DNA of 64,000 bases. Origin: Methylibium sp. Root1272. Lineage in GTDB: Bacteria > Pseudomonadota > Gammaproteobacteria > Burkholderiales > Burkholderiaceae_C. The stretch lies in assembly GCF_001425905.1 (NCBI RefSeq), contig NZ_LMDY01000016.1:87625-151624 (forward strand). The letters are read 5' to 3'. Shown piece after piece: positions 50,259 to 58,713 of the stretch; position 1 is the first letter of the stretch, and each line of letters opens with the position of its first letter. Under the pieces are notes generated by a model. That model ran no database searches, had not been told where the DNA came from, and saw nothing but the letters and a program-made list of their open reading frames with translations. The position numbers and the translations under genes were made by a program.

Positions 50259-51579
50259 CGGGGTCGTGTCGGGCCCCGGCGCGCCTGCGCGTGCGCAGAT
50301 AGCGCTGCATCAGCGGCTGGGCGGTCAAGCCGTGCGCGACGATCGACGCCGCCACGGTCCACAAGGTCAGCGACACCAGGGTGTCGGCCAGCGCGCCGTC
50401 GACCCCCGATCGCAGTGCGAACAGCAGGTAGAACACCGAACCGATGCCGCGGATGCCGAACCAGCCGATCATCGCCTGCTGCGACCCGACCAGCCCCTCG
50501 CCCGTCGTCGCGGCCAGGGCCGACAGCGGGCGCAGCACCATCAGGGTCAGCGGCACGAACCACCAAGCCGCCGGCAAGGGCTGGGCATAGGCCAGCATGG
50601 CGCCGACCACCAGCACCAGGGCGAGCTCGGCGAGCCGCTCGAGTTGCTCGTTGAAGGCCTGGACCGAATCCCGCATGGTGGCGCTCGCATGGTGCGAGTG
50701 CGTGGCCAGCATGTCGTACGAGTGACCCTCCAGCCCTGCGGCGGCGTGCAGTGGCTGCGTGTCGGGACGGGGCCGCTCGCGCACGCGTTGCAGTGCAAGG
50801 CCTGCGGCGAATACCGCGAGGAAGCCCGAGGCCATGCAGATCTGGGCCACGCCGTAGGCCATGCCGACCAGCCCGATCCCGAGGAACTCGTCCAGCCCTA
50901 CGGCTTCCTGGTGGCGGCTGCGCAGATGAACCACCAGGCGCCCGGTCGCCGCGCCCAGCGCACCGCCGATCGCCACGCCGCCCGCGGTGGCCCACAGCAG
51001 GTCGATGCTCCACCACCGGACGAGGCCGGATCCCAGATCGTGCAGGCCCAGCAAGCCGATCCCGAGCATCACGAACGGGAAGGCGGCGCCGTCGTTGAGG
51101 CCGCCCTCGGCGGCCAGGCTGAAGCCCAGCCGATCAGGGTGAGAGCCGCCGTCCGACGGCACGCCGCTGGCCAGCACCGGATCGGTCGGCGCAAGGATGG
51201 CGCCCAGCAGCACCGCCGCCCCTAGCGGCAAGGCCAGCATCCAGACGCCGACGGCGGTGACCATGGCGACCATGGCGGCCATCGACACGAAGGCCAGGCG
51301 CAGCGGCAGCCGCCAGCGGCGGTCGCTCAGCGGCACGCCCAGCCGCAAGCCGACGGCGAACAGCGAGATCAGCAACGCACCCTCGGCGAGCCGCTCCAGG
51401 ATGTGGGCGTGTGCCAGCGGGTCGGGCCGCAGCACGTCCACGCCCTGCGGCCCGAGCAGCCACCCCAGGGCCAGGTAGACCATCGCGCTGCTGAGCGGCA
51501 GCCGGCCCAGCAGCGTGCCGGCCAGCACCATGGTGACCAGCAGCGCGCCGACGAACAGGGACCATTGCGCCAGGGACAT
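50242..51579 (-). CDS. Cation:proton antiporter, CPA1 family
   Basis: A 445-residue membrane protein with about 12 hydrophobic helices. The CPA1 motifs ILAPTDPVLASGVP and EGGLNDGAAFPF (containing the Asn-Asp ion-binding pair of electroneutral antiporters) lie in the first half, and GWFGIRGIGSVFYLLFAL in the second half. It exchanges Na+ or K+ for protons across the inner membrane. A polar tail of about 20 residues follows the last helix. The SPFH gene starts within its last codons, so both are made from one transcript. Confidence 0.88.
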   Translation of the reverse strand: MSLAQWSLFVGALLVTMVLAGTLLGRLPLSSAMVYLALGWLLGPQGVDVLRPDPLAHAHILERLAEGALLISLFAVGLRLGVPLSDRRWRLPLRLAFVSMAAMVAMVTAVGVWMLALPLGAAVLLGAILAPTDPVLASGVPSDGGSHPDRLGFSLAAEGGLNDGAAFPFVMLGIGLLGLHDLGSGLVRWWSIDLLWATAGGVAIGGALGAATGRLVVHLRSRHQEAVGLDEFLGIGLVGMAYGVAQICMASGFLAVFAAGLALQRVRERPRPDTQPLHAAAGLEGHSYDMLATHSHHASATMRDSVQAFNEQLERLAELALVLVVGAMLAYAQPLPAAWWFVPLTLMVLRPLSALAATTGEGLVGSQQAMIGWFGIRGIGSVFYLLFALRSGVDGALADTLVSLTLWTVAASIVAHGLTAQPLMQRYLRTRRRAGARHDPDERPS

Positions 51580-51608
51580 CTAGGCGCTCGGCGGGTGCGC
51601 CCGGCGTG

Positions 51609-51884
51609 TCATCGCGACCGTCGGGACGGCGCCATCGGACGGAAATGACGGGCTCGGCCGACGAGATGGATGATCTGGGCGGCCGCATGCACCGTCGGAC
51701 GGTGAGGCGTGAAGCCCGGCCGCGGTGAGATGTAGGTCGCCATGTCCCGGGCGATCGCGAGCTGGCGCTCCGAGGTGTCGGCGAGCAGGCTGATCACCAG
51801 ATTCTCCAGCGCGATCACGCGGATGCGCAGTTGTGCCAACTCCGCGTGGGCGCACGCCGCAGGTTCGTTTTGCAGGGTCGTCAA
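51609..51884 (-). CDS. Small protein of unknown function (91 residues, TTG start)
   Basis: The open frame starts with TTG at 51884, preceded by CGGAG at a suitable distance. The product is soluble, with a leading helix LAQLRIRVIALENLVISLLADTSERQLAIARDMATYI that could form a coiled coil and a basic tail. It ends 29 bases before the antiporter gene on the same strand and may share its transcript. No known family is recognised. An overlapping frame on the same strand (51580-51855) is less convincing because it lacks such a coherent helix. Confidence 0.5.
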   Translation of the reverse strand: MTTLQNEPAACAHAELAQLRIRVIALENLVISLLADTSERQLAIARDMATYISPRPGFTPHRPTVHAAAQIIHLVGRARHFRPMAPSRRSR

Positions 51885-52173
51885 GAGTTACTCCGGGAAG
51901 GCGGAAGCGTCGAGCGGCGCGAGGCCGTCAGCCGATGCAGGATCGGCGGCAGAAAGCTACGCCCGAATCCGATGGTCGTCTGTCTGCTGGAGCACCTTGC
52001 GGACGTGGCAGACCGTCGAACTCCGCGTCCGCCGCGACCACGAACCCATCGCCATCCGGCGATTCGCTCTGTACGCTATCGAACATACCGGATGCCGGGA
52101 AAGCGCTAGATTCGGGACGCTGGCGCCTGCAAGGCTGTCCTGCTTCGACATGGGCCGGCCTCGGAGTTTCCAG

Positions 52174-52893
52174 ATGGCCGACATGCCAGATCCCAGGAAG
52201 AACCATCTGCTCGCCGCCTTGCCGCCGGCCGAGTGGCATCGTTGGCAGCCGCAGCTCGAATCGGTGGAGTTGCCGCTCGGCCAGGTGCTGTACGAACCGG
52301 GCCGCACGCTCTCGCATGTCTACTTTCCGACCACGGCCATCGTGTCGCTGCTGTACGTGATGGAAGACGGCGCCTCGGCCGAGATCGCGGTCGTCGGGCG
52401 CGAGGGCATCGTCGGTGTCTCGCTGTTCATGGGCGGCGGGTCCACACCGAGCCGCGCGGTCGTTCAGAGTGCAGGGCTGGGCTACCGCCTGGCGGCCGAC
52501 GTGATGAAGCAGGAGTTCAACCGCGCCGGCCCCGTGCTGCACCTGCTGCTGCGCTACACCCAGGCGCTGATCACGCAGATGGCGCAGACGGCGGTGTGCA
52601 ACCGCCACCATTCACTCGACCGGCAGCTGTGCCGCTGGTTGCTGTTGAGCCTGGATCGCCTGCAGGGCAATCAACTATCGATGACGCAGGAGCTGATCGC
52701 GAACATGCTGGGGGTGCGCCGCGAGGGCGTGACCGAGGCGGCGCTGAAGCTGCAGAAGGCGGGCCTGATCCGCTACGCCCGTGGCCGCATCACGGTGCTC
52801 GACCGCCCTGGCCTGGAGCAGCGCACCTGCGAGTGCTATGCGGTCGTCAAGAAGGAGTACGACCGGCTGCTGCCCGATCGGCTTGCAACGTAG
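52174..52893 (+). CDS. Crp/Fnr-family regulator (first of a tandem pair)
   Basis: A 239-residue Crp/Fnr-type protein: cyclic-nucleotide-binding-like beta roll (LGQVLYEPGRTLSHVYFPTTAIVSLLY, AEIAVVGREGIVGVSLFMGG) and a C-terminal winged helix with MTQELIANMLGVRREGVTEAALKLQKAGLI. The phosphate-binding GE-x-R-SA motif of cAMP-binding members is absent, and no Fnr cysteine set is present, so the ligand is unknown. The ATG at 52174 has GGAG 9 bases upstream; earlier in-frame codons lack support. It is followed by a clear paralogue in tandem. Confidence 0.87.
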   Translation: MADMPDPRKNHLLAALPPAEWHRWQPQLESVELPLGQVLYEPGRTLSHVYFPTTAIVSLLYVMEDGASAEIAVVGREGIVGVSLFMGGGSTPSRAVVQSAGLGYRLAADVMKQEFNRAGPVLHLLLRYTQALITQMAQTAVCNRHHSLDRQLCRWLLLSLDRLQGNQLSMTQELIANMLGVRREGVTEAALKLQKAGLIRYARGRITVLDRPGLEQRTCECYAVVKKEYDRLLPDRLAT

Positions 52894-53017
52894 CGCACTC
52901 CGCGACCGGACCGCGTGCTTCGCACCTATGTACGCTGCGGCACAGTCGCGCGGCGTGATCTCGCTCAGACTGGGCCGAGTCCCGCGATCCGGGTCCCCGA
53001 CCTGCCGGAGAGCCTGC

Positions 53018-53710
53018 GTGGCCACCACAGAGAACCATCTGATCGAATTGCTGCCGCGCAAGGACCGTCTCAGCCTGCTGTCCGTCTGCGAGCCCGTCCC
53101 GCTGGTGTTGGCCGAAGTGCTGTGCGAGGCCGGCGAACCGACGCGCCATGTCTACTTTCCGACCGAGGGCTTCATCTCGCTGTTGACCGCCGTCGACCTG
53201 CACCCGGGACTCGAGGTGGGCATGGTGGGGCGCGAGGGCATGCTCGGGGCGCAGCTGGCCCTGGGTGTCGCGACGACGCCGCTGCGTGCGCTGGTGCAGG
53301 GCGAGGGCAGCACCCTGCGCGTCGAGACCAAGGCCTTCAAGCGCGAACTGGGCCGCAGCGACGCGTTGCAGCAGGGTCTGCTCCGCTACGTTCATGTGTT
53401 GATGGCGCAGCTGACGGCATCGGCCAGCTGCCTGCGGTTTCACGCGATCGGGCCGCGCCTGGCCCGCTGGCTGCTGATGAGCCAGGACCGCGCTCACTCC
53501 GACCGCTTCCGCGTGACCCACGAGTTCCTCGCCTACATGCTGGGCGTGCGCCGGGTCGGCATCACGACCGCAGCCAGCGCCCTGCAGCGTAGCGGCCTGA
53601 TCGAGTACCGCCGCGGCGACCTGAAGGTGGTCGATCGCAAGGGCCTCGAAGCGGCGGCTTGCAGCTGCTACGCGGCTGAACGCCAGGCCTATGCCGAGGT
53701 GATGCGCTGA
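53018..53710 (+). CDS. Crp/Fnr-family regulator (second of the pair, GTG start)
   Basis: A 230-residue paralogue of the preceding protein. Shared segments are VYFPTEGFISLL, VGMVGREGMLGAQLALG and HEFLAYMLGVRRVGITTAASALQRSGLIEYRRG. The start is GTG at 53018 with GGAG about 7 bases upstream; no suitable ATG exists. It also lacks cAMP-contact residues. The duplication suggests either diverged ligand or diverged DNA targets. An 8-base motif, TGTACGCT, lies 80-100 bases before both genes. Confidence 0.85.
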   Translation: MATTENHLIELLPRKDRLSLLSVCEPVPLVLAEVLCEAGEPTRHVYFPTEGFISLLTAVDLHPGLEVGMVGREGMLGAQLALGVATTPLRALVQGEGSTLRVETKAFKRELGRSDALQQGLLRYVHVLMAQLTASASCLRFHAIGPRLARWLLMSQDRAHSDRFRVTHEFLAYMLGVRRVGITTAASALQRSGLIEYRRGDLKVVDRKGLEAAACSCYAAERQAYAEVMR

Positions 53711-53733
53711 GCTGTCCTTCGACGGCCCTGCGC

Positions 53734-53931
53734 ATGCCCCGACACCGGCCGTGCGCGGGCCGGGCCAGTTTCCTCGACCTGCTCGACTGGGCCCACGAGC
53801 TGTACCCGCAGGACCATCGGCTCGATGCGGCCACGGTGGCGCGCCGCGAGTTCGCGATGTTGAGATCGTCTCGAGCGCCGCTCGCGTTCGCGCCGACGGG
53901 GATCGACCGCATCGCAGGCACGCTGCGTTAG
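53734..53931 (+). CDS. Possible small protein of unknown function (65 residues)
   Basis: The 313-base interval from 53711 to 54023 contains this short frame. Its middle, FLDLLDWAHELYPQDHRLDAATVARREFAMLR, is a plausible helical segment and codon use is normal, but there is no clear ribosome-binding site at the ATG. It may be a real small gene or chance. Nothing else is recognised in the rest of this interval. Confidence 0.35.
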   Translation: MPRHRPCAGRASFLDLLDWAHELYPQDHRLDAATVARREFAMLRSSRAPLAFAPTGIDRIAGTLR

Positions 53932-54023
53932 CGCGCATCGATCGCGCCTCGGTTCGGAGCCGCACAGACGTTTGCGCGGGGCGCGCTCAATGTCCGTGCA
54001 CCGAATCACACTGGAGCCTCTCC

Positions 54024-54317
54024 ATGAACAAGCTGCTTTCTCTCCCCCTCGCCGTGGCGATGGGCGTCATCGGCGCCATCGGCGTCGCTCAGCCTGCCAG
54101 CGCGCCGTCCGACGGCACGCCCATGAAGAAGAGCATGGGCATGCAGGACGGCAAGGGCGCGAAGATGATGGACGCCAACGGCGACGGCATGGTGTCCAAG
54201 GAAGAATTCATGAAGCACCACGAGGCCGCGTTTGACAAGATGAAGAAGAACAGCAGCGGCACGGTGGACATGAAGGACATGGAGCCGATGACTGGCGGCC
54301 CGGCGATGCAGAGGTGA
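54024..54317 (+). CDS. EF-hand domain periplasmic protein
   Basis: A 97-residue exported protein. A signal peptide of about 27 residues (LLSLPLAVAMGVIGAIGVAQPASA) is followed by a Met/Lys-rich stretch and one canonical EF-hand loop, DANGDGMVSKEE, with a helix on each side. A second, degenerate loop may lie at KNSSGTVDMKDM. Calcium binding in the periplasm is expected. GGAG lies upstream of the ATG. The stop codon overlaps the GTG start of the diguanylate cyclase gene, so the two are coupled. Confidence 0.82.
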   Translation: MNKLLSLPLAVAMGVIGAIGVAQPASAPSDGTPMKKSMGMQDGKGAKMMDANGDGMVSKEEFMKHHEAAFDKMKKNSSGTVDMKDMEPMTGGPAMQR

Positions 54318-55369
54318 ACACGAGACCTCTGCGGGTCGGCCTGGCGAAGCTGAAGGCTGTGGGTTCATTGGCGCGTCAGGCACCTGGTCAACAGCCCGCC
54401 GTCGATGCGTGCGCGGCGTTGGTGGGCGCGTCCCCGACGCATCATTCACTACCGATACCGGCCGAAGACTGGGACGCGCTCTTCAACACGGTCAAGGATC
54501 GCCTGACCTGGTCTGCGACGCCGGAGGCGCTGCAGATGCCGGGGCCGGCGCTGCGCGTCCGGACCGGCGTGCTGGAGTGCGTGGAGGCACTGGACCAGCT
54601 CCACCACCTGCTGGGGATCGAGCGCAAGGGTCGCCAGGAGCTAGAGCATTCGCTGCAGGAGGCTCGAGCGATGCTGGCGCAGGTGCGAGCCGAGCTGATC
54701 TGCGCCCAGGGGGGTGAAGAGCAGGCCCGGCATCTGGCCCTGCACGACAGCCTGACATCGCTGCCGAACCACCGCAACTTTCACGCGCGGCTGCGAGATG
54801 CGATATCCCAGGCGCCCCGCCGAAGCGCCCAGACGATGGCGGTGCTGTACCTGGATCTGGACGGCTTCAAGCTGATCAACGACACACACGGGCATGCCAT
54901 CGGCGATGAGCTGCTCAGGATCGTCGCCGCGCGGCTGACGCGGGCGTTGCGTGCGCAGGACGTGGTGAGCCGTCTGGGCGGCGACGAGTTCGCTTGCCTG
55001 ATCCACGGCGTGCCGGGAAGCCGGCAACTCGGCAGACTGGCGGGCAAGCTGGTCGGCGCCGTGTCGGCCAGCGCGAGGATCGGTACGCTGCGGGTGCGCG
55101 TGCGTGCCAGCATCGGCATTGCATCCTGGCCCATCGACGGCGTGACCGCCGAAGCGCTGCTGGAGAGCGCCGATGCCGCCATGTACCGAGCCAAGCAGAG
55201 GCAGTGCGGTTTCGCGTTCCTTCAGCGAGAGGTGGCATCCACGTCAGTGCTCGAAACGGGTTCGCGGGGCGGCGGTGCCGAGGCCGGCATGCCGATGTCG
55301 AAGAACCGGCGGCCAGAAGGGGGCTTCGTCGGCGCAGAGCACAGCGGCGAGGGCAGTCCGAGGGCGTAA
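54314..55369 (+). CDS. Diguanylate cyclase (GGDEF domain)
   Basis: A 351-residue soluble protein. The N-terminal ~125 residues are helical without a recognised sensor domain and include a coiled coil ([27 protein letters not shown]). The GGDEF domain covers about 140-300 with [28 protein letters not shown] and the intact active-site motif [11 protein letters not shown], so synthesis of cyclic di-GMP is expected. No RxxD inhibitory site is seen five residues before GGDEF. The GTG start at 54314 overlaps the EF-hand gene stop. A polar tail of about 45 residues follows the domain. Confidence 0.88.
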   Translation: MNTRPLRVGLAKLKAVGSLARQAPGQQPAVDACAALVGASPTHHSLPIPAEDWDALFNTVKDRLTWSATPEALQMPGPALRVRTGVLECVEALDQLHHLLGIERKGRQELEHSLQEARAMLAQVRAELICAQGGEEQARHLALHDSLTSLPNHRNFHARLRDAISQAPRRSAQTMAVLYLDLDGFKLINDTHGHAIGDELLRIVAARLTRALRAQDVVSRLGGDEFACLIHGVPGSRQLGRLAGKLVGAVSASARIGTLRVRVRASIGIASWPIDGVTAEALLESADAAMYRAKQRQCGFAFLQREVASTSVLETGSRGGGAEAGMPMSKNRRPEGGFVGAEHSGEGSPRA

Positions 55370-55458
55370 GCCAGCGTCCGCGGCGGCGCGAGAGGATCGA
55401 GGGCAGGGCTCTCGGGTCAAGTTGTCCCCGCTTCTGCCGAAGAGCTCCGAGTGCTGTC

Positions 55459-55471
55459 CCGGTGTCACCGG
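55459..55471. promoter_or_regulatory. Inverted repeat upstream of the PAS-GGDEF-EAL gene
   Basis: CCGGTG-T-CACCGG has perfect 6-base arms and lies 36 bases before the ATG at 55507. It could be an operator or part of a weak terminator for the preceding gene; there is no T-run. Confidence 0.25.
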
Positions 55472-55506
55472 ATCAGGCGCGCTGGTCCGCTGTTTTCCGA
55501 CGCCCC

Positions 55507-58500
55507 ATGACGAACACCAACCCTTTCAGTCGCCTGCTGTCCCGCCTGAGCGTCGGTCGCAAGCTGATGCTGATCTACCTGCTGGACCTCACGGCGGTGA
55601 TCTTCGTCAGCAGCATCCTGATCAACGAGAAGTTCATCGCGATCGACTTCGCGCGCAAGGAGATCGCCGGCAACGCCTACATCGCGGAGATGCGCGATGG
55701 CCTGATCGATGCTGCGCTGGGGCCGGCCGCCACCGGCGCGACCGGGCTCTCGGAGCGCCAGGCCGCCCTGTTGCGCACCGAGCGGGCGCACGGTCCCGGC
55801 ATGCAGAGCGAGGAGCCGAGCGCCGCGCTGGCCGCCGCCTATGGCGTGCTGGCCACGGCCGGACCCAGCGAACGCCGCAAGGCCCAGTCGGACGTGCTGG
55901 CGCGCGGGCGTGACCTGATCACGCGGGTCGGCAACCAGTCCAACCTGATCCTGGACCCCGACCTCGACAGCTACTACACGATGTCGCTGATCGTGCTGCG
56001 CTACCCGGAGTTGCTCGAGACCATCGACGGCATCGGGACCCAGTTGGCGGCCCAGGTCACCGCGGGCACCGGCATGGCCGAGGCGCGCACGCAGTACCTG
56101 ATCCTCGAAGGCAAGCTCGACGCGACCCGCCAGGGCATCGACACCGACCACAGTGAGGCCTATGCGGCCGGCGGGCCGGCGCTGAAGACGCAGCTCCGGC
56201 CCGCCCAGGAGCGCCTGCAGGCCGCGCTGGAGGCCTACCGGCGCAGCGCGCGCCTGCTGATCGACAGCGGTGCCACGCCGCAGTCGCTGGCCGGCGTGCA
56301 CGCGGCTCAGGCGGGCCTGGTGCACGAACTGCAGGCGGCCTGGGCCGTGGCCGGCGGCGCCATGGACGGGCTGCTCGACGCGCGCGTCGCGAGCCTCTAC
56401 CACCGCATGTGGATCCACCTCGGCACCGCGCTGGCGCTGCTGTGCGCGATCCTGGCGATCGTCTACTTCGTCGCCCGCCAGATCGCGATGCCGCTGCGGC
56501 ACCTGGCCGAAGTGACCGACACGGTGCGACTCACGGGCGACCACACCCGGCGCGCGCAGTGGAACAGCAGCGACGAGATCGGCCGGCTGGTGGTCGGCTT
56601 CAACGACATGCTCGCGCAGCTCGACCAGGAACGCGAGACGCAGAAGGAACTGGCCGCCAGCGCCCGCGCGGCAGACGCCCAGCGCGCGCTGGTCGAGGCC
56701 ACGCCCATCCCGCTGGTCGTGACCTCGGTGCCGGGCCACGAGGTGCTGCATGCCAACCCGCCCGCGGAGGCCTGGTTGGCCGGTCATCGCTCCGATCCCT
56801 GGAAGCACGGTCTCGATTCGTCGGTGCGGGCGCGCTTCTTCCAGCAACTGGCCGACCGTGGTGCGGTCGACGAGTTCGAGGTTCGCTGGGGCGCCGGGGC
56901 CGAGCCGGCCTGGGCGGTGCTGTCGGCCCGGCGCGTGCGCTACCAGGGCCAGGACGCCGTGCTGACCGCGTTCGCCCCGATCAATCACCTGAAGCTGATG
57001 GAGCGACGGCTCGAGCTGTGGGCCAAGGTGTTCGAGGCCTCCAGCGAAGGCATCCTGATCGTCGATGCGCAGCGCCGCATCCTGACTGCGAACCAGGCGT
57101 TCTCGCGCCACACCGGCTACGAGCTGCAGGAGGTGGTGGGCGAGAAGCCGTCGTTGATGCTGGCCGTCGAACAGTCGGACGAACAGAGCGCCGCGTTCTG
57201 GCAGAGCGTGTCGCAGCGCGGCACCTGGCAGGGCGAGCTGCAGGTGCGTCGCCGCAACGGCAGCGAGTACCCGGCCTGGCTGGTGGTGAACGCCGTGCGG
57301 CAGTCGCAGGGCGACATCTCGCACTACATCTTCACGTCGATCGACATCAGCGACCGCAAGAAGAGCGAGCAGCGCATCCGCTTCCTGGCTGACCACGATG
57401 TGCTGACCGAGCTGCCGAACCGCACGCTGTGCACCGAGCGGCTGCGCATGGCCGTGCAGCAGGCGCAGCGCAGCGGGCAGCAGGTGGCGGTGATGTTCAT
57501 CGACCTCGACCGCTTCAAGGACATCAACGACTCGCTGGGCCACCACATCGGCGACGGGCTGCTGCGCTCGGTGGCGCGGCGCCTGCTGGAAGCGGTGCGC
57601 GCCGGCGACACCGTCAGCCGGCTGGGTGGCGACGAGTTCGTGATCGTGCTCAACGGCGTGCAGCACATCGACGAGGTCACGCACATCGTCGACCAGCGGC
57701 TGATCCCGCTGATCCGCCAGCCGCACCTCGTCGAGGGCGCGGAGCTGCACGTGTCGTGCAGCGTGGGCATCGCCATCTTCCCGGACGACGCCACCGACAT
57801 CGACGAGCTGATGAAGCACGCCGACACGGCGATGTACCAGGCCAAGGCCGGCGGCAAGGACGCGGCCGAGTTCTTCACCGCCGAGATGACGCAGCGCGCG
57901 GAATCGCGCATGCAGCTCGACGCCGACCTGCGGCGTGCGCTGGAGCTGGGGCAGTTCGAGCTGCACTGGCAGCCTCGCGTGAGCGCAGCCGCCGGCGTGC
58001 TGCTCGGCGTCGAGGGCCTGCTGCGATGGCAGCATCCGCAGCGCGGCCTGGTGTCGCCGGCGCACTTCATCCCGCTGGCCGAGGAGACCGGGCTGATCGT
58101 GCCGATCGGCGCCTGGGTCATCGAGCAGGCCTGCCGGCAGGTGGCCGCGTGGCGCGCGCAAGGCCTGCCGTCGTTCGGTGTGTCGATCAACCTGTCGGCG
58201 CGCCAGCTGCGCGACGACGGCCTGACCGAGCAGGTGCGCGCCAGCATGCTCCGGCACGGCGTGCCGCCCGGCGTGCTGGAGCTCGAGCTCACCGAGTCGA
58301 TGGTGATGGACGACGCCGAGCGCAACCTGTGCCAGATGCACACGCTGCGTGACCTGGGCGTCGGGCTGTCCATCGACGACTTCGGCACGGGCTACTCCAG
58401 CCTCGCCTATCTCAACCGTTTCCCGATCGACAAGCTGAAGATCGACCGCTCGTTCGTGCACGACATGCTGGCCGACCCGACCGATCGCGCCATCACGATG

Positions 58501-58698
58501 GCCATCATCGGCCTGGGCCATGCGCTCGGCCTGCAGGTGGTGGCCGAAGGCGTGGAGGAGCCGCGTGCGGCGGCGCTGCTGCGCGAGGCCCGCTGCGACG
58601 AGCTGCAGGGCTTCCTGTTCGGGCGGCCGATGCCCGTGACGGCGTTCGAGGCCTGGCTGGCCGAGCGCGAGGCGCCGGTCAGCCGGGTGTCCGCGTGA
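55507..58698 (+). CDS. Membrane sensor with HAMP, PAS, GGDEF and EAL domains
   Basis: A 1063-residue protein: transmembrane helix near 18-40 ([20 protein letters not shown]), a periplasmic sensor of about 260 residues, a second helix near 303-323, HAMP, two PAS-type domains (about 380-480 and 500-620), GGDEF (about 625-785; [11 protein letters not shown] intact) and EAL (about 805-1050). The EAL signature reads EGL at about residue 834, and the other catalytic segments are present: [30 protein letters not shown] and EGVE. It probably both senses and turns over cyclic di-GMP, with phosphodiesterase activity likely. The ATG at 55507 gives the full first helix; the longer frame overlaps the upstream gene. 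Confidence 0.9.
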   Translation: MTNTNPFSRLLSRLSVGRKLMLIYLLDLTAVIFVSSILINEKFIAIDFARKEIAGNAYIAEMRDGLIDAALGPAATGATGLSERQAALLRTERAHGPGMQSEEPSAALAAAYGVLATAGPSERRKAQSDVLARGRDLITRVGNQSNLILDPDLDSYYTMSLIVLRYPELLETIDGIGTQLAAQVTAGTGMAEARTQYLILEGKLDATRQGIDTDHSEAYAAGGPALKTQLRPAQERLQAALEAYRRSARLLIDSGATPQSLAGVHAAQAGLVHELQAAWAVAGGAMDGLLDARVASLYHRMWIHLGTALALLCAILAIVYFVARQIAMPLRHLAEVTDTVRLTGDHTRRAQWNSSDEIGRLVVGFNDMLAQLDQERETQKELAASARAADAQRALVEATPIPLVVTSVPGHEVLHANPPAEAWLAGHRSDPWKHGLDSSVRARFFQQLADRGAVDEFEVRWGAGAEPAWAVLSARRVRYQGQDAVLTAFAPINHLKLMERRLELWAKVFEASSEGILIVDAQRRILTANQAFSRHTGYELQEVVGEKPSLMLAVEQSDEQSAAFWQSVSQRGTWQGELQVRRRNGSEYPAWLVVNAVRQSQGDISHYIFTSIDISDRKKSEQRIRFLADHDVLTELPNRTLCTERLRMAVQQAQRSGQQVAVMFIDLDRFKDINDSLGHHIGDGLLRSVARRLLEAVRAGDTVSRLGGDEFVIVLNGVQHIDEVTHIVDQRLIPLIRQPHLVEGAELHVSCSVGIAIFPDDATDIDELMKHADTAMYQAKAGGKDAAEFFTAEMTQRAESRMQLDADLRRALELGQFELHWQPRVSAAAGVLLGVEGLLRWQHPQRGLVSPAHFIPLAEETGLIVPIGAWVIEQACRQVAAWRAQGLPSFGVSINLSARQLRDDGLTEQVRASMLRHGVPPGVLELELTESMVMDDAERNLCQMHTLRDLGVGLSIDDFGTGYSSLAYLNRFPIDKLKIDRSFVHDMLADPTDRAITMAIIGLGHALGLQVVAEGVEEPRAAALLREARCDELQGFLFGRPMPVTAFEAWLAEREAPVSRVSA

Positions 58699-58713
58699 CG
58701 TCTCGCAGTCTCT

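Noticed and set aside
55465-58521. 1018-codon minus-strand open frame opposite the PAS-GGDEF-EAL gene
   Set aside because: No recognisable domain; it mirrors the well-supported plus-strand gene.
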